64,000 nt of DNA from Flavobacterium urocaniciphilum (GTDB lineage: Bacteria > Bacteroidota > Bacteroidia > Flavobacteriales > Flavobacteriaceae). The notes under the pieces were generated by a model that worked only from the letters and a program-made list of their open reading frames with translations, had not been told where the DNA came from and did not search any database. The DNA lies in the NCBI RefSeq assembly GCF_900110615.1, contig NZ_FOEI01000003.1, positions 186,001 to 250,000 of the forward strand, given 5' to 3'. The stretch's first letter is position 1. Every line of letters starts with the position of its first letter. Positions 8,278 to 17,453 of the stretch are shown here, piece after piece. A program made the position numbers and the translations under genes.

Positions 8278-9759
8278 TTAATTAAAAAAATCCGCAATTT
8301 TTCTATCGTTACTTAAGCGAGGCAATTTGTTTTGACCACCTAATTTTCCAATAGATTTCATATACTCTTGAAAACCATTTTTTGCCACTTTCGTAATCAC
8401 AATAGTACGCAACACATGACCTTTTATCAAATCGTCGTAATATACATTTTGTTGACGCATTTCCGAATCGATTTTTAAAGCAAAAGCTTCTAAATCCTCA
8501 GGTTCCGAATCAAATTCAATTAACCATTCATGATACGGTAAACCCGATTCTGGATTTATTTGAGGCGCCACTGTAAATTCGTTAACGCTAATATTCGTAC
8601 CCAAAATGGCTTTTTGTAACGCTTCCTCTACTTCTTTTCCTATTACATGTTCACCAAAAGCTGAAATATAATGCTTAATTCTTCCGGTAACGATTACGCG
8701 ATACGGTTTCGTTGATGTAAACGCAATTGTATCACCAATATTGTATGCCCAAAGTCCGGCATTAGTAGAAATAACCAAAACATAATTTACACCAATTTCT
8801 ACCTCTTTAATTGTCAGACGTTTAGGATTTTCTGAGAAAAATTCATCGGCTTTAATAAATTCATAAAAGATACCTGAATTTAACAATAGCAACATGCCTT
8901 TTTCTGTTTGCGAATCTTGATACGCAAAAAATCCTTCAGAAGCAGGAAACAATTCAATTGAATCGACTTTCCTTCCCATTAATTGTTCAAATTTTGCGCG
9001 ATACGGTTCGTAATTCACACCTCCATAAATGAATAAATTGAAGTCTTTAAACAACTCGCCAACGGGTTTATTAGCTTTACTTTTCAATTTCTCGAAATAC
9101 ATTTGCACCCAACTCGGAATACCGGAAATAACCGACATATTTTCATTAAAAGTCTCTTCCACTATAGCATCCACTTTGGTTTCCCAATCGTCAATACAGT
9201 TGGTTTCCCAACTTGGTAAACGGTTTTTTTGCAAATATTTTGGAACATAATGTGCCACAATTCCGGATAATCGACCTAATTTAATTCCGTTTTTTTCTTC
9301 CATTTCTGGACTTCCTTGTAAGAAAATCATTTTACCATCTACAAAATCGGCTTTTCCGGTTTCGTGAATGTAGCTTAAAATTGCATTTCGAGCTGCTTTC
9401 ACATGAAAAGGCATTGATTCTTTGGTTAATGGAATGTATTTCGCACCTGAAGTGGTTCCTGATGTTTTCGCAAAATATAAAGGTTTCCCTTTCCATAACA
9501 CATCCGATTCTCCAGCAACAACTTTATCTACATAAGGCTTTAATTGTTCATAATCGCGAACTGGAACATGTTGAGTAAAATCTTCAAATGTTTTAATTTG
9601 AGAAAAATGATGGTCTTTTCCAAACTGAGTGTTTTCCGCTTGACGGATTAAATCCAGAAAAACTTTTTGTTGGGTTTCTATAGGATTATTGGCCCATTTT
9701 TGAGTTTGAGCGTGTACTCTTTTGGCAAATATTTTGGCTGCAATTGCTTTAATTGACAT
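8278..9759 (-). CDS. GH3 auxin-responsive-promoter family protein (acyl-adenylate-forming)
   Basis: 493 residues from ATG 9759 (MSIKAIAAKIFAKR). The longer in-frame extension upstream overlaps the peptidase-like gene and is unconserved. The family belongs to the adenylate-forming superfamily. In plants GH3 enzymes conjugate amino acids to acyl acids; the bacterial substrate is unknown. Visible signatures are FAKTSGTTSGAKYIPLT (phosphate-binding loop), YGGVNYEPY, FPASEGFFAYQ and YNIGDTIAFTS. It starts 2 bp after the upstream LytM-like gene, so the two are almost certainly one operon. It ends 77 bp before the next operon's start. Confidence 0.9.
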   Translation of the reverse strand: MSIKAIAAKIFAKRVHAQTQKWANNPIETQQKVFLDLIRQAENTQFGKDHHFSQIKTFEDFTQHVPVRDYEQLKPYVDKVVAGESDVLWKGKPLYFAKTSGTTSGAKYIPLTKESMPFHVKAARNAILSYIHETGKADFVDGKMIFLQGSPEMEEKNGIKLGRLSGIVAHYVPKYLQKNRLPSWETNCIDDWETKVDAIVEETFNENMSVISGIPSWVQMYFEKLKSKANKPVGELFKDFNLFIYGGVNYEPYRAKFEQLMGRKVDSIELFPASEGFFAYQDSQTEKGMLLLLNSGIFYEFIKADEFFSENPKRLTIKEVEIGVNYVLVISTNAGLWAYNIGDTIAFTSTKPYRVIVTGRIKHYISAFGEHVIGKEVEEALQKAILGTNISVNEFTVAPQINPESGLPYHEWLIEFDSEPEDLEAFALKIDSEMRQQNVYYDDLIKGHVLRTIVITKVAKNGFQEYMKSIGKLGGQNKLPRLSNDRKIADFFN

Positions 9760-9760
9760 G

Positions 9761-10618
9761 TTATTCGAAATTGATAAATTGTAAAGGATCGATTGGAATT
9801 CCGTTTTTCCACAACTGAAAATGTAAATTATTTTGTGTGGTACTTTCACCTGAAATAGCAATTACTTCTCCAGATTTTACAGTATTTCCTGCTGATTTTG
9901 TAGTTGAAGATACATTCTTATAAACAGATAAAATATCTTCTTGATGACGTACAATTACAACAAATCCACTGGAAGGTGTCCATTCTGAAAAAATAACTAT
10001 TCCGGCTGCGATTGTTTTTACTGGCGTTCCTTTTGCTACAGCAATATTGACCCCTAAATTTTTATTCGCAATATTGTATTTTTTGATAATTTTTCCAGAA
10101 ACAGGAGCAAATAATACGAAAGAAACTTTGGGTTGAGCTTTTTCAAAAACGTTGTATTTATCGTCTTTCGCAATTTCGTTTCGCAATTCTTTTTCTTTTT
10201 CCGAAACTGAAATATCTACGTTTTCAGCTAAATTTTGCGCTACTTGAATGGAATCTTTATTCAGTTTTGCATATTCCAAATCGCCATTCAACACTGCTTT
10301 AACAGAGTTGATATAGGCGTTGTTTTCTTTGGTAACTTTTAGTAACGAATCGGATTTGATGGTTAATAAAGTAGCTTGTTTTTTTAATTCGGTTGAAGCA
10401 TAACCCGGAATATATTCACGTAACGGTGTAAAAGCAATGATAAAAGTGGTTACAAAAATGATAAGTATAGCTCCTAAAGTGGCTACCACAAACACATTCA
10501 TTAATGTTAGTTTTAACGAAAACGATTCAGCTAACGTATCTTCATTATAAATTATGAAACGTCTTTTGTTTAATAGTTTTCGTTTTAATGCTTGAAACTT
10601 TAGTCTTTTTTCAGACAT
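9761..10618 (-). CDS. LytM/M23-family protein with degenerate zinc site
   Basis: 285 residues from ATG 10618 (MSEKRLKFQALKRK). One membrane segment lies at about residues 42-64, then a coiled-coil-like stretch, then a C-terminal LytM domain. The domain aligns with M23 endopeptidases, but the metal and catalytic residues are mostly gone: the HxxxD motif reads NLGVN, the YAHLS motif reads YKNVS, and the HLH motif reads NLH. Only one expected histidine remains. This pattern is known from EnvC/NlpD-type regulatory LytM domains, which activate amidases rather than cut peptidoglycan, so a regulatory role is likely. It is transcribed divergently from tatA and followed at once by the GH3-like gene. 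Confidence 0.85.
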   Translation of the reverse strand: MSEKRLKFQALKRKLLNKRRFIIYNEDTLAESFSLKLTLMNVFVVATLGAILIIFVTTFIIAFTPLREYIPGYASTELKKQATLLTIKSDSLLKVTKENNAYINSVKAVLNGDLEYAKLNKDSIQVAQNLAENVDISVSEKEKELRNEIAKDDKYNVFEKAQPKVSFVLFAPVSGKIIKKYNIANKNLGVNIAVAKGTPVKTIAAGIVIFSEWTPSSGFVVIVRHQEDILSVYKNVSSTTKSAGNTVKSGEVIAISGESTTQNNLHFQLWKNGIPIDPLQFINFE

Positions 10619-10634
10619 ACATTTTGATTTTATA

Positions 10635-10663
10635 CAAATATAAAATAAATAGTGAATGTGCAA
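10635..10663 (-). promoter_or_regulatory. Promoter of the LytM-like/GH3 operon
   Basis: On the minus strand TTG (10663-10661) is followed after 18 bases by TATATTTG (10642-10635), a good match to the Bacteroidota -33/-7 promoter. The expected start lies about 13 bases before the ATG at 10618. Confidence 0.7.
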
Positions 10664-10718
10664 TTTGTTAAACTATCAATAAAAAAGAATTATTATATTA
10701 ACTTTTTGATTTTTTATG

Positions 10719-10727
10719 TAACTTTGC
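10719..10727 (+). promoter_or_regulatory. -7 promoter element of tatA
   Basis: TAACTTTGC matches TAnnTTTGC and lies about 26 bases upstream of the tatA ATG at 10753. A -33 TTG is not evident at the standard distance. Confidence 0.65.
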
Positions 10728-10752
10728 AGTATTAATTATTAATTTAATAAAA

Positions 10753-10956
10753 ATGAATTCTTTATATATAACTTTAGGTTCTATTGGTGGTACTGAGTGG
10801 ATTATCATTATTGCTGTTGTTTTATTACTTTTTGGAGGTAAAAAAATTCCAGAATTAATGAAAGGTCTTGGTAGTGGGATCAATGAATTTAAAAAAGCCT
10901 CTAAAGGAGAAGATTCAGCTCCTGCTGCTAAAAAAGAAGAAGAAACTAAAGAGTAA
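10753..10956 (+). CDS. tatA: Sec-independent protein translocase TatA/E
   Basis: 67 residues. Residues 13-30 form a single membrane helix ([19 protein letters not shown]), followed by the TatA hinge [14 protein letters not shown], an amphipathic helix ending [11 protein letters not shown], and a charged tail rich in Lys and Glu. TatA oligomers form the pore of the twin-arginine pathway that exports folded proteins. tatC is not in the window. Only one TatA-type gene is seen here. Confidence 0.95.
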   Translation: MNSLYITLGSIGGTEWIIIIAVVLLLFGGKKIPELMKGLGSGINEFKKASKGEDSAPAAKKEEETKE

Positions 10957-10964
10957 GTTCTTTA

Positions 10965-10980
10965 TCCCGAAATTTCGGGA
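10965..10980. repeat. TCCCGAAATTTCGGGA palindrome
   Basis: A perfect 16-bp palindrome 9 bp after the tatA stop. It shares its arms (TCCCGAA/TTCGGGA) with the palindrome embedded six times in the tRNA-Cys-derived array (TCCCGAAGCTTCGGGA), and only the central two bases differ. It is probably a small dispersed palindromic repeat and lies just before the tatA terminator. Confidence 0.75.
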
Positions 10981-10989
10981 CAATATTTA

Positions 10990-11040
10990 AAATCCCAAAT
11001 TCCAATGTATAAAATATTGGAATTTGGGATTTCTTTTTTG
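10990..11040 (+). terminator. Rho-independent terminator of tatA
   Basis: AAATCCCAAATTCCAAT (10990-11006) pairs perfectly with ATTGGAATTTGGGATTT (11016-11032), a 17-bp stem with a 9-base loop followed by CTTTTTT. It is also close to the 3' end of tex on the other strand (11047) and could serve both directions. Confidence 0.85.
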
Positions 11041-11046
11041 GGATTT

Positions 11047-13179
11047 CTAAACTATAATAGTTAACTGAATACGTTTTCTTGCTTCGTCTACCTCAACGAC
11101 TTTCACTTGAACGTGTTGGTGCAATTTTACCACTTCATTCACATCAGCTACAAAACCAGCTTTTAGTTGGGAAATGTGAACTAATCCGCTTTCTTTAATT
11201 CCTAAATCAACAAAACATCCAAACGCGGTAATATTATTCACAATTCCAGGTAAAATCATACCGGTTTTTAAATCATTTATAGAACGAACATTTGGGTCGA
11301 ATTCGAAAATTTTTGCCGCTTTTCGTGGATCTAATCCGGGTTTTTCTAATTCTTTCAGAATGTCTTTTAATGTTAAAATTCCGATTTCTGGAGTAATGTA
11401 TTTCTCTGGTGTAATCTGAGTGATTTTATCTTTATTCGCAATTAATTCATGCGTTTTGATGCCTAAATCTTTAGCCATTTTTTCAACAATTGCATACGCT
11501 TCCGGGTGAACAGCCGAATTATCTAACGGGTTTTTCCCATCTTTAATTCGGATAAAAGCTGCGGCTTGTTGGTAGGCTTTTTCACCTAAACGTGGCACTT
11601 TTTTCAGTTGTTTTCTATCTTCAAAAGGTCCGTTTTCTGAACGATACGCCACAATGTTTTCCGCCATTTTTTCACCAATTCCAGAAACATAACTTAGTAA
11701 TGATTTACTAGCGGTATTAACGTTAATTCCGACCGAGTTTACACAACTCATTACCACAGTATCCAATTGTTCTTTTAATTTGGTTTGATCTACATCGTGT
11801 TGGTATTGTCCGACTCCGATTGATTTTGGGTCGATTTTAACCAATTCCGCTAACGGATCGGATAAGCGTCTTCCGATTGAAACGGATCCACGAACAGTTA
11901 CATCATAACTAGGAAATTCTTCACGAGCAATTTTACTTGCTGAATATACTGAGGCACCAGCTTCTGAAACTACAAATACTTGAACCGGTTTATCAAAAGC
12001 AATTTTTTTAATGAAAAATTCGGTTTCACGAGAAGCAGTTCCGTTTCCAATAGAAATCGCTTCAATATTATACGCGTTTACCATCGAACGAACTTTTTTC
12101 ATCGCCATAGCAGTATCGTTTTGTGGCGCATGTGGATAAATGGTTTCGTTGTTTAATAAATCGCCCTTCTCGTCCAAACAAACCAATTTACAACCGCTTT
12201 TATAACCTGGATCGATGGCTAAAATTCGCTTTTCACCTAATGGTGGCGCTAATAACAACTGACGTAAATTTTCGGCAAATACATCAATTGCTTTTATATC
12301 GGCTTTGGTTTTCGCTTCTTGTAAAGTTTCGTTTGAAATAGCAGGTTCTAACAAACGTTTGTAACTATCTTTTATCGCTTTTTCAATTTGTTCCGCGCAA
12401 TCGTTATTCGTTTTGATTAAATTGTCTTCCATAAAACGAATCACTTCGTCTTTGTCGTCATCATTTAACCCAACATTCAACTTAATAAAACCTTCGGCTT
12501 CAGCTCGTAACATGGCTAATAATCGGTGTGATGGCGCTTTAGCAACATTTTCCGACCAATCGAAATATTGTGAAAATTTTTGTGCGGCTTCGTCGTCTTT
12601 TTTTGTTTTTACGACTTTAGTCGTGATTTCCGCTTTACGTAAAAATGTTCTTCGTAACGATTTTCGAATGAAAATATTTTCGTTAATCCATTCTGCAATA
12701 ATATCGCGAGCGCCTTGTAACGCTTCGTCTTCATTGGCTACTTTATCATTGATATATTGAGAAGCTAAATAGTCAACATCATCATTTTTCTGACTCATGA
12801 TGATTTTTGCTAATGGTTCCAATCCATTTTCACGAGCGGTGTCGGCTTTGGTTTTTTTCTTCTTTTTATAAGGTAAATAGAAATCTTCTAATTCTTGTAA
12901 ATCGAAAGAATTCTCAATTTTTTGTTTCAATTCTGGTGTAAGTGCATTTTGCTCTTCAATTGATTTAAGGATGCTTTCTTTACGTTTGATAAGTTCTTCA
13001 AACTGTTTATTCAATTTGGCAATTTGTTCGATTTGAATCTCGTCTAGATTTCCAGTTTGATCTTTTCGATAACGGGAAATAAACGGAATCGTACAATCTT
13101 CGTTTAATAATTGAAGGGTATTTTCAATGCTTTTTACAGCAATGTTGGTTTGATTTTGTATGAATTGTATTATCGTCAT
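11047..13179 (-). CDS. tex: Tex-family RNA-binding transcription accessory protein
   Basis: 710 residues, in the usual range. The order is typical of Tex/Spt6-like proteins: an N-terminal helical domain (FISRYRKDQTGNLDEIQI), a YqgF/RNase-H-like domain (ILAIDPGYKSGCKLVCLD), helix-hairpin-helix motifs (LLSYVSGIGEKMAENIVAYR and KKVPRLGEKAYQQAAAFIRI), and a C-terminal S1 domain (GMILPGIVNNITAFGCFVDLG, then ESGLVHISQL). Tex binds nucleic acid and associates with transcription; its exact role is still debated. It starts 8 bp after the DUF3857 gene pair and is probably co-transcribed with it. Confidence 0.95.
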   Translation of the reverse strand: MTIIQFIQNQTNIAVKSIENTLQLLNEDCTIPFISRYRKDQTGNLDEIQIEQIAKLNKQFEELIKRKESILKSIEEQNALTPELKQKIENSFDLQELEDFYLPYKKKKKTKADTARENGLEPLAKIIMSQKNDDVDYLASQYINDKVANEDEALQGARDIIAEWINENIFIRKSLRRTFLRKAEITTKVVKTKKDDEAAQKFSQYFDWSENVAKAPSHRLLAMLRAEAEGFIKLNVGLNDDDKDEVIRFMEDNLIKTNNDCAEQIEKAIKDSYKRLLEPAISNETLQEAKTKADIKAIDVFAENLRQLLLAPPLGEKRILAIDPGYKSGCKLVCLDEKGDLLNNETIYPHAPQNDTAMAMKKVRSMVNAYNIEAISIGNGTASRETEFFIKKIAFDKPVQVFVVSEAGASVYSASKIAREEFPSYDVTVRGSVSIGRRLSDPLAELVKIDPKSIGVGQYQHDVDQTKLKEQLDTVVMSCVNSVGINVNTASKSLLSYVSGIGEKMAENIVAYRSENGPFEDRKQLKKVPRLGEKAYQQAAAFIRIKDGKNPLDNSAVHPEAYAIVEKMAKDLGIKTHELIANKDKITQITPEKYITPEIGILTLKDILKELEKPGLDPRKAAKIFEFDPNVRSINDLKTGMILPGIVNNITAFGCFVDLGIKESGLVHISQLKAGFVADVNEVVKLHQHVQVKVVEVDEARKRIQLTIIV

Positions 13180-13187
13180 TAACCTTT

Positions 13188-15098
13188 TTATTTTTTTTGT
13201 TTTAAAACAACATTTCCTTTAGCGAAATCAGCTGCAGCATTAATAATGTTTCTATATTCTGAATACGAATCTACAGTATAAGTAATATTACCATAAACTT
13301 CATTTACTTCTACAATTAATTGATTTTCTTCTGTTTTTACGGTAGAAACAAAAGAACATTCTTGTCCTTCTTTACCTGTCATTTTTTTATCAAAAACCAA
13401 ATCTTTAAAACTTTCAACTTCATAACCTTCAGGAATAGTAAAAATTATTTTGTGTTTATATGTTTTAGCATAAGCTATATCTACATCAAATTTTCGTTCT
13501 GTTTCTTGATATAAATTCGTTTGTTTTCCAATTACTTTTCCAATATTTACGAGTAATAAGTTACCTGCATTTTCAGAAATTGACTCATTTAAATTTACAT
13601 TTAAATTTACAATAAAAGGTGTATTGGTATGATTGTTTTTAAATTCTTGATTTTCGAATGTGTATTTTGAAATTTTTGCATCAATATCGCTTAAAGTTCT
13701 ATTTTTTAAGAAATCTAATAATTCTTTTTCTTCTTCATTTGATTTAAGATAGTTTACAGAATTTCTAATTAATTGTCCTTCATATCCTTGTGTTGAATAA
13801 ATTTTTTCAATTGAAGCTGTTGATAAATCTTCTGATAAAACAACTTTGTTTTGAGTTGAAATAACTGTAAAATCGGCTGGAGCAATTGGAAATTGCATGC
13901 CTTCAATTCCAATTGCTTTTGAAGGATCATAAAAAATTCCTGATGAACCTTGAAGTTCATACATTGGAAATCCGTAAGCAAGATATTTTTCATAAGGTGA
14001 AACGAATTTTTTTGTATCTGGAATATAATACATGAATTCGTGTGTTAATGGAGCAACAAATTTATAATTTGAAATATCTCCATCGAATCTCGACATACCA
14101 ACAACAACTTTGTATGGGATTTTTAACTCTTTGAACGTAAAACCATATAATTCAAAAATATCATTAGCAGTTAATTTTTGTTTTCCATCTCCTAAATTTG
14201 ATATTTTTTTTGCTTTTTCACCTTTCCAAACAAAATCGAAATTCTCTTTAATATAAGCATCAATTTTGGTTACTTTTTCATCAATTGTTCCTGAAGTCAC
14301 ATTTAACTTTTCAATAAATTCTCTAGCTTGATTTTTCTTGAAATAAGCAAAACTTGGTTTTTTAAAATATAAAGGTAAAAAATTAGACCAATTTAAATTG
14401 TCTGGAGCATTAGTAACACTAATCATGTAAATTAATTTCACTAAGTTTTTTAAATTCTTAGCGTTTTTTTCTTCTACAAACGGTGGAATATTTTCTGCAT
14501 ATGAAATTGATTTTCCATCATTTATTGAACTTTTAAATTCATTTGATGCAAATTTTTCAAAATATACTCCAGAATTCGTTGATGAAAATTCTGCATATAA
14601 AACAGGGATTTCTCTTTGAAAAACTTCTACACCATAGGCGCTTGGATTTTCTTTTAAAATAAAATAATACTCTATAATATCACCCGCTTCAACACCTTCA
14701 AAAACAATTGATTGTACTTTATCAATTTCTTTTTTAACGATTTTCTCTTGTGGTAAAACTTTTATTTCTCCATTAGGTTTAATAATTCTAGCATGAAAAT
14801 CTCTAGTATCTCTAATAAAGCCGTTATCTTCTGCTTTAATTTTATTATAATTATTAATTTCTTCTGCTTTATTGATTTTAATAGCACAATGATTCATTGT
14901 AAAAGAGGCAAATGAATAACCACCAATTCTAGTATGAACCCATCTTTTGTCGAAAAGTACAACAGCAGGTTGATTTTTATATTCTTCTGGTATATTTTTA
15001 AAAGTAGGTTTTATATCCCAAGTATAACTCTTAATTTCTTGAGAAAAACCAATTGTTGAAACGAATAATAATGTAAAAATTACAAGTGCTTTTTTCAT
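13188..15098 (-). CDS. DUF3857/transglutaminase-like protein, catalytic residues lost
   Basis: 636 residues with a signal peptide (MKKALVIFTLLFVSTIGFSQ). The DUF3857 domain occupies roughly residues 50-230, followed by a transglutaminase-like domain and a C-terminal beta-rich region. The stretch corresponding to the catalytic GDCKD motif of its upstream paralogue reads LTANDIFELYGF, with no cysteine, and the Asp motif is replaced by FVSPYEKY. It is therefore likely a non-enzymatic envelope protein. It overlaps the active paralogue by 4 bp (ATGA), so the two are translationally coupled and may work as a pair. The substrate or partner is unknown. Confidence 0.85.
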   Translation of the reverse strand: MKKALVIFTLLFVSTIGFSQEIKSYTWDIKPTFKNIPEEYKNQPAVVLFDKRWVHTRIGGYSFASFTMNHCAIKINKAEEINNYNKIKAEDNGFIRDTRDFHARIIKPNGEIKVLPQEKIVKKEIDKVQSIVFEGVEAGDIIEYYFILKENPSAYGVEVFQREIPVLYAEFSSTNSGVYFEKFASNEFKSSINDGKSISYAENIPPFVEEKNAKNLKNLVKLIYMISVTNAPDNLNWSNFLPLYFKKPSFAYFKKNQAREFIEKLNVTSGTIDEKVTKIDAYIKENFDFVWKGEKAKKISNLGDGKQKLTANDIFELYGFTFKELKIPYKVVVGMSRFDGDISNYKFVAPLTHEFMYYIPDTKKFVSPYEKYLAYGFPMYELQGSSGIFYDPSKAIGIEGMQFPIAPADFTVISTQNKVVLSEDLSTASIEKIYSTQGYEGQLIRNSVNYLKSNEEEKELLDFLKNRTLSDIDAKISKYTFENQEFKNNHTNTPFIVNLNVNLNESISENAGNLLLVNIGKVIGKQTNLYQETERKFDVDIAYAKTYKHKIIFTIPEGYEVESFKDLVFDKKMTGKEGQECSFVSTVKTEENQLIVEVNEVYGNITYTVDSYSEYRNIINAAADFAKGNVVLKQKK

Positions 15099-16954
15099 TT
15101 TGTAAGTATTATTGATTGATTATATTGTTTGTTTAATAGTTTTAAAAAGGCATTCCATTTTTCGAAATCTGATTTTTCAATCAGTAATTTTTTTGTAGTT
15201 ACTTTTTGACTCACTAATAGTAAATTATTTTGAACTTTATATTGTATTTCAAATGAAGCAACATCAGATTCATTTTTACTATTTTCTGGTAAAAATTCAA
15301 CTTTATAATCTGTTGGTATTTCATATTGATACTCCAATTTATATAATTGATTATATTCACTTTCTACCGGATATTTTCTTTTTTCAATATCTATTTGAGT
15401 ATCTTTTAATGGGAAAACAATAATCGGTTTTACTAATAATTTTCCATTAATATCTTTAACCGCATCTTCTAATTGAAGATTAAATGTTGCTTTAGATGGT
15501 GTATTTTTATATTCGTTTGTAGCAAATTCAATTGGTTCTAGATTTATTTTACTATTTGTTGCATTAATAATGCTTTTCCAAATTTCTTTTTGTTTCTGTG
15601 GAAAATTAGACAATATGTTTAATAATTCACTTTTTGAATAACCATTTGTATAGACAGTCGCTAAACCTTTTACAGATTTGTCTTCTATTTTTAAATCAAA
15701 CGTCATAGAAGTGCTGTTTTCAGAACTTTCAACTACCGGAACTTTTTTAATGTTAAATTTTTCATCATTTCCAATTAAAGCTTCTTTACCTTGTATATGT
15801 GACGTTGGTAAAAAGAACGAACAAAATTTATCCGTGGCATCAAGAAAGTAACTTTTCCCATCAATTTCAAGATGTGTAATCATGTGGTTGTCTACTTGTG
15901 GTGTTGGAACCTCTTCATAAGTATAGGGTTTCAATCGGGTTCCAATCCAAGTTAAATTAGATTTCAAATTAGCATATCTAAACATTTCATTTAATAAATT
16001 GGCCATATCTTTACAATCACCATATAACTTAGAATGTACATCAGCTGCTTCTCTTGGAATAAATCCACCCATTCCATCTTCAAATGCAACATAATGTAAA
16101 TTTTGTTGTACCCAATAATAAATAGCTTGTGCTTTTTCTAAATCCGAGGCTTTATCTTTAATAATATTTAAAGTGGCGTTTTTTAAAGCTGTTTGATCTT
16201 TTTTATTAATATTCTTAACCAAAGTATAATACCAACTATATAAATTAGAAGCGTTTTCTAAAAGTTCTTCTGTTTGGCCTTTGTTATTATATTTCTTAAT
16301 GTAATAAATAATATGTGGTTGAACATATAATGCGTTTGGCATATCTTCTTCAAGCTCAAATTCTGGGACTTCTTTAGCTAACCAAGTATAAGTATCTATA
16401 TTTCCATTAGTTGATTTCGTAAATACAATTTTATCTTGATGTTCTCCAAAAACTTTAAATCCAAGTTCAACATTTGAATCACAATGTATCGTTAATTTAC
16501 TTGATTGTGTTTTTAATGGATTTTGAAACCTAAATACAGATAAAAATCGCGGTTGTTTAATCTTGTTTTTAAAGGAGTATTCAATTACTGAATTATCTTC
16601 AACAAACGGTAATAAAAACTGTTTAATTTTTGTATCGCTTTTAAAAATATTTTCTTCTTCTGCATCAAATTCTCGAATAGATGAAGAATATAAAGTGTGT
16701 TTCTTATTGGATTTTTGAATCAGTGTTGATCCCTTTATTTCTGAAATTTCATTAAAACTATTGTACGGAACACTAATTACATATTCGTACTGATTTTTAC
16801 TTTTGGTAATTAATCGACTTTCAGTAAAATAAGATTCAATTTCTAAACTGTTTTTATTAGAAATTGTTACGATTTCATTTTTATAAATTACTTGTGATTT
16901 TTCTTGAGCATATAGGGATGTTCCTATTAATACTAACAACAAATATTTTCGCAT
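15095..16954 (-). CDS. DUF3857 domain and transglutaminase-like cysteine protein
   Basis: 619 residues with a signal peptide ending near SLYAQ (residue 17). The DUF3857 domain spans about 40-220. The transglutaminase fold follows with a full triad: Cys314 in YGDCKDMANLL, His357 in DNHMITH and Asp372 in FLDATD. A C-terminal DUF3858-like region follows. The protein is secreted to the periplasm or surface. In Bacteroidota these genes are common, and their role in peptide or protein processing is not established. The gene is directly upstream of, and overlaps, a catalytically dead paralogue. Confidence 0.9.
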   Translation of the reverse strand: MRKYLLLVLIGTSLYAQEKSQVIYKNEIVTISNKNSLEIESYFTESRLITKSKNQYEYVISVPYNSFNEISEIKGSTLIQKSNKKHTLYSSSIREFDAEEENIFKSDTKIKQFLLPFVEDNSVIEYSFKNKIKQPRFLSVFRFQNPLKTQSSKLTIHCDSNVELGFKVFGEHQDKIVFTKSTNGNIDTYTWLAKEVPEFELEEDMPNALYVQPHIIYYIKKYNNKGQTEELLENASNLYSWYYTLVKNINKKDQTALKNATLNIIKDKASDLEKAQAIYYWVQQNLHYVAFEDGMGGFIPREAADVHSKLYGDCKDMANLLNEMFRYANLKSNLTWIGTRLKPYTYEEVPTPQVDNHMITHLEIDGKSYFLDATDKFCSFFLPTSHIQGKEALIGNDEKFNIKKVPVVESSENSTSMTFDLKIEDKSVKGLATVYTNGYSKSELLNILSNFPQKQKEIWKSIINATNSKINLEPIEFATNEYKNTPSKATFNLQLEDAVKDINGKLLVKPIIVFPLKDTQIDIEKRKYPVESEYNQLYKLEYQYEIPTDYKVEFLPENSKNESDVASFEIQYKVQNNLLLVSQKVTTKKLLIEKSDFEKWNAFLKLLNKQYNQSIILTK

Positions 16955-17097
16955 TTTTATGTGTTTGAAATGTAAAAGTATATAATTTAATTTTAAAAGG
17001 TATATTTGGTATTATTATTCTTACTTTTTTAAATAAATATAAAACGTAACCTTTTATTAATTATTATCATTTCTTTTTTAAGAAATAATACAAACTA

Positions 17098-17106
17098 TAT
17101 CTTTGC
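17098..17106 (+). promoter_or_regulatory. -7 promoter element of the DUF1294 gene
   Basis: TATCTTTGC, an exact TAnnTTTGC match, ends 19 bases before the ATG at 17126. Confidence 0.65.
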
Positions 17107-17125
17107 TGGAATAATTAAATCTTAG

Positions 17126-17386
17126 ATGAAACTCTTTTTACTTTATCTTTTATCAATTAATGTGGTTAGTTTTATACTTTTTGGATTTGATAAATTCCTG
17201 GCGATAAAAAACAAAAGTAGAATACCAGAAAAAGAATTGTTTACCGTTTCAACCATTGGTGGCGCAATTGGCGGTATGTTTGCTATTTTAGTTTTTAAAC
17301 ATAAGATCTCTAAAGCTTCATTCATGTGGAAATTTATGATTCTTTTCATTATTAATATTATTGGAATTTATTTCTTTTTAAAGTAG
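17126..17386 (+). CDS. DUF1294 family small membrane protein
   Basis: 86 residues with three hydrophobic segments. It has the family signature FGFDKFLAIKNKSRIPEKELFTVSTIGGAIGG, noted here only as the FDKxxA and RIPE/GGxxGG parts, and a conserved HKISKASF motif. The function is unknown. It has its own promoter and is followed by the TRIC-like channel gene in the same direction. Confidence 0.9.
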   Translation: MKLFLLYLLSINVVSFILFGFDKFLAIKNKSRIPEKELFTVSTIGGAIGGMFAILVFKHKISKASFMWKFMILFIINIIGIYFFLK

Positions 17387-17415
17387 TACTATCACTACAA
17401 TTTTAGAAATAGTAG

Positions 17416-17423
17416 TACTTTTG
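17416..17423 (+). promoter_or_regulatory. -7 promoter element of the TRIC-like gene
   Basis: TACTTTTG matches TAnnTTTG, 30 bases before the proposed TTG start at 17454. It lies inside an imperfect inverted repeat (17381-17391 and 17410-17420) that joins the two genes. Confidence 0.5.
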
Positions 17424-17453
17424 TAAATCTATTAACAGCTCATACTTTTTGCT

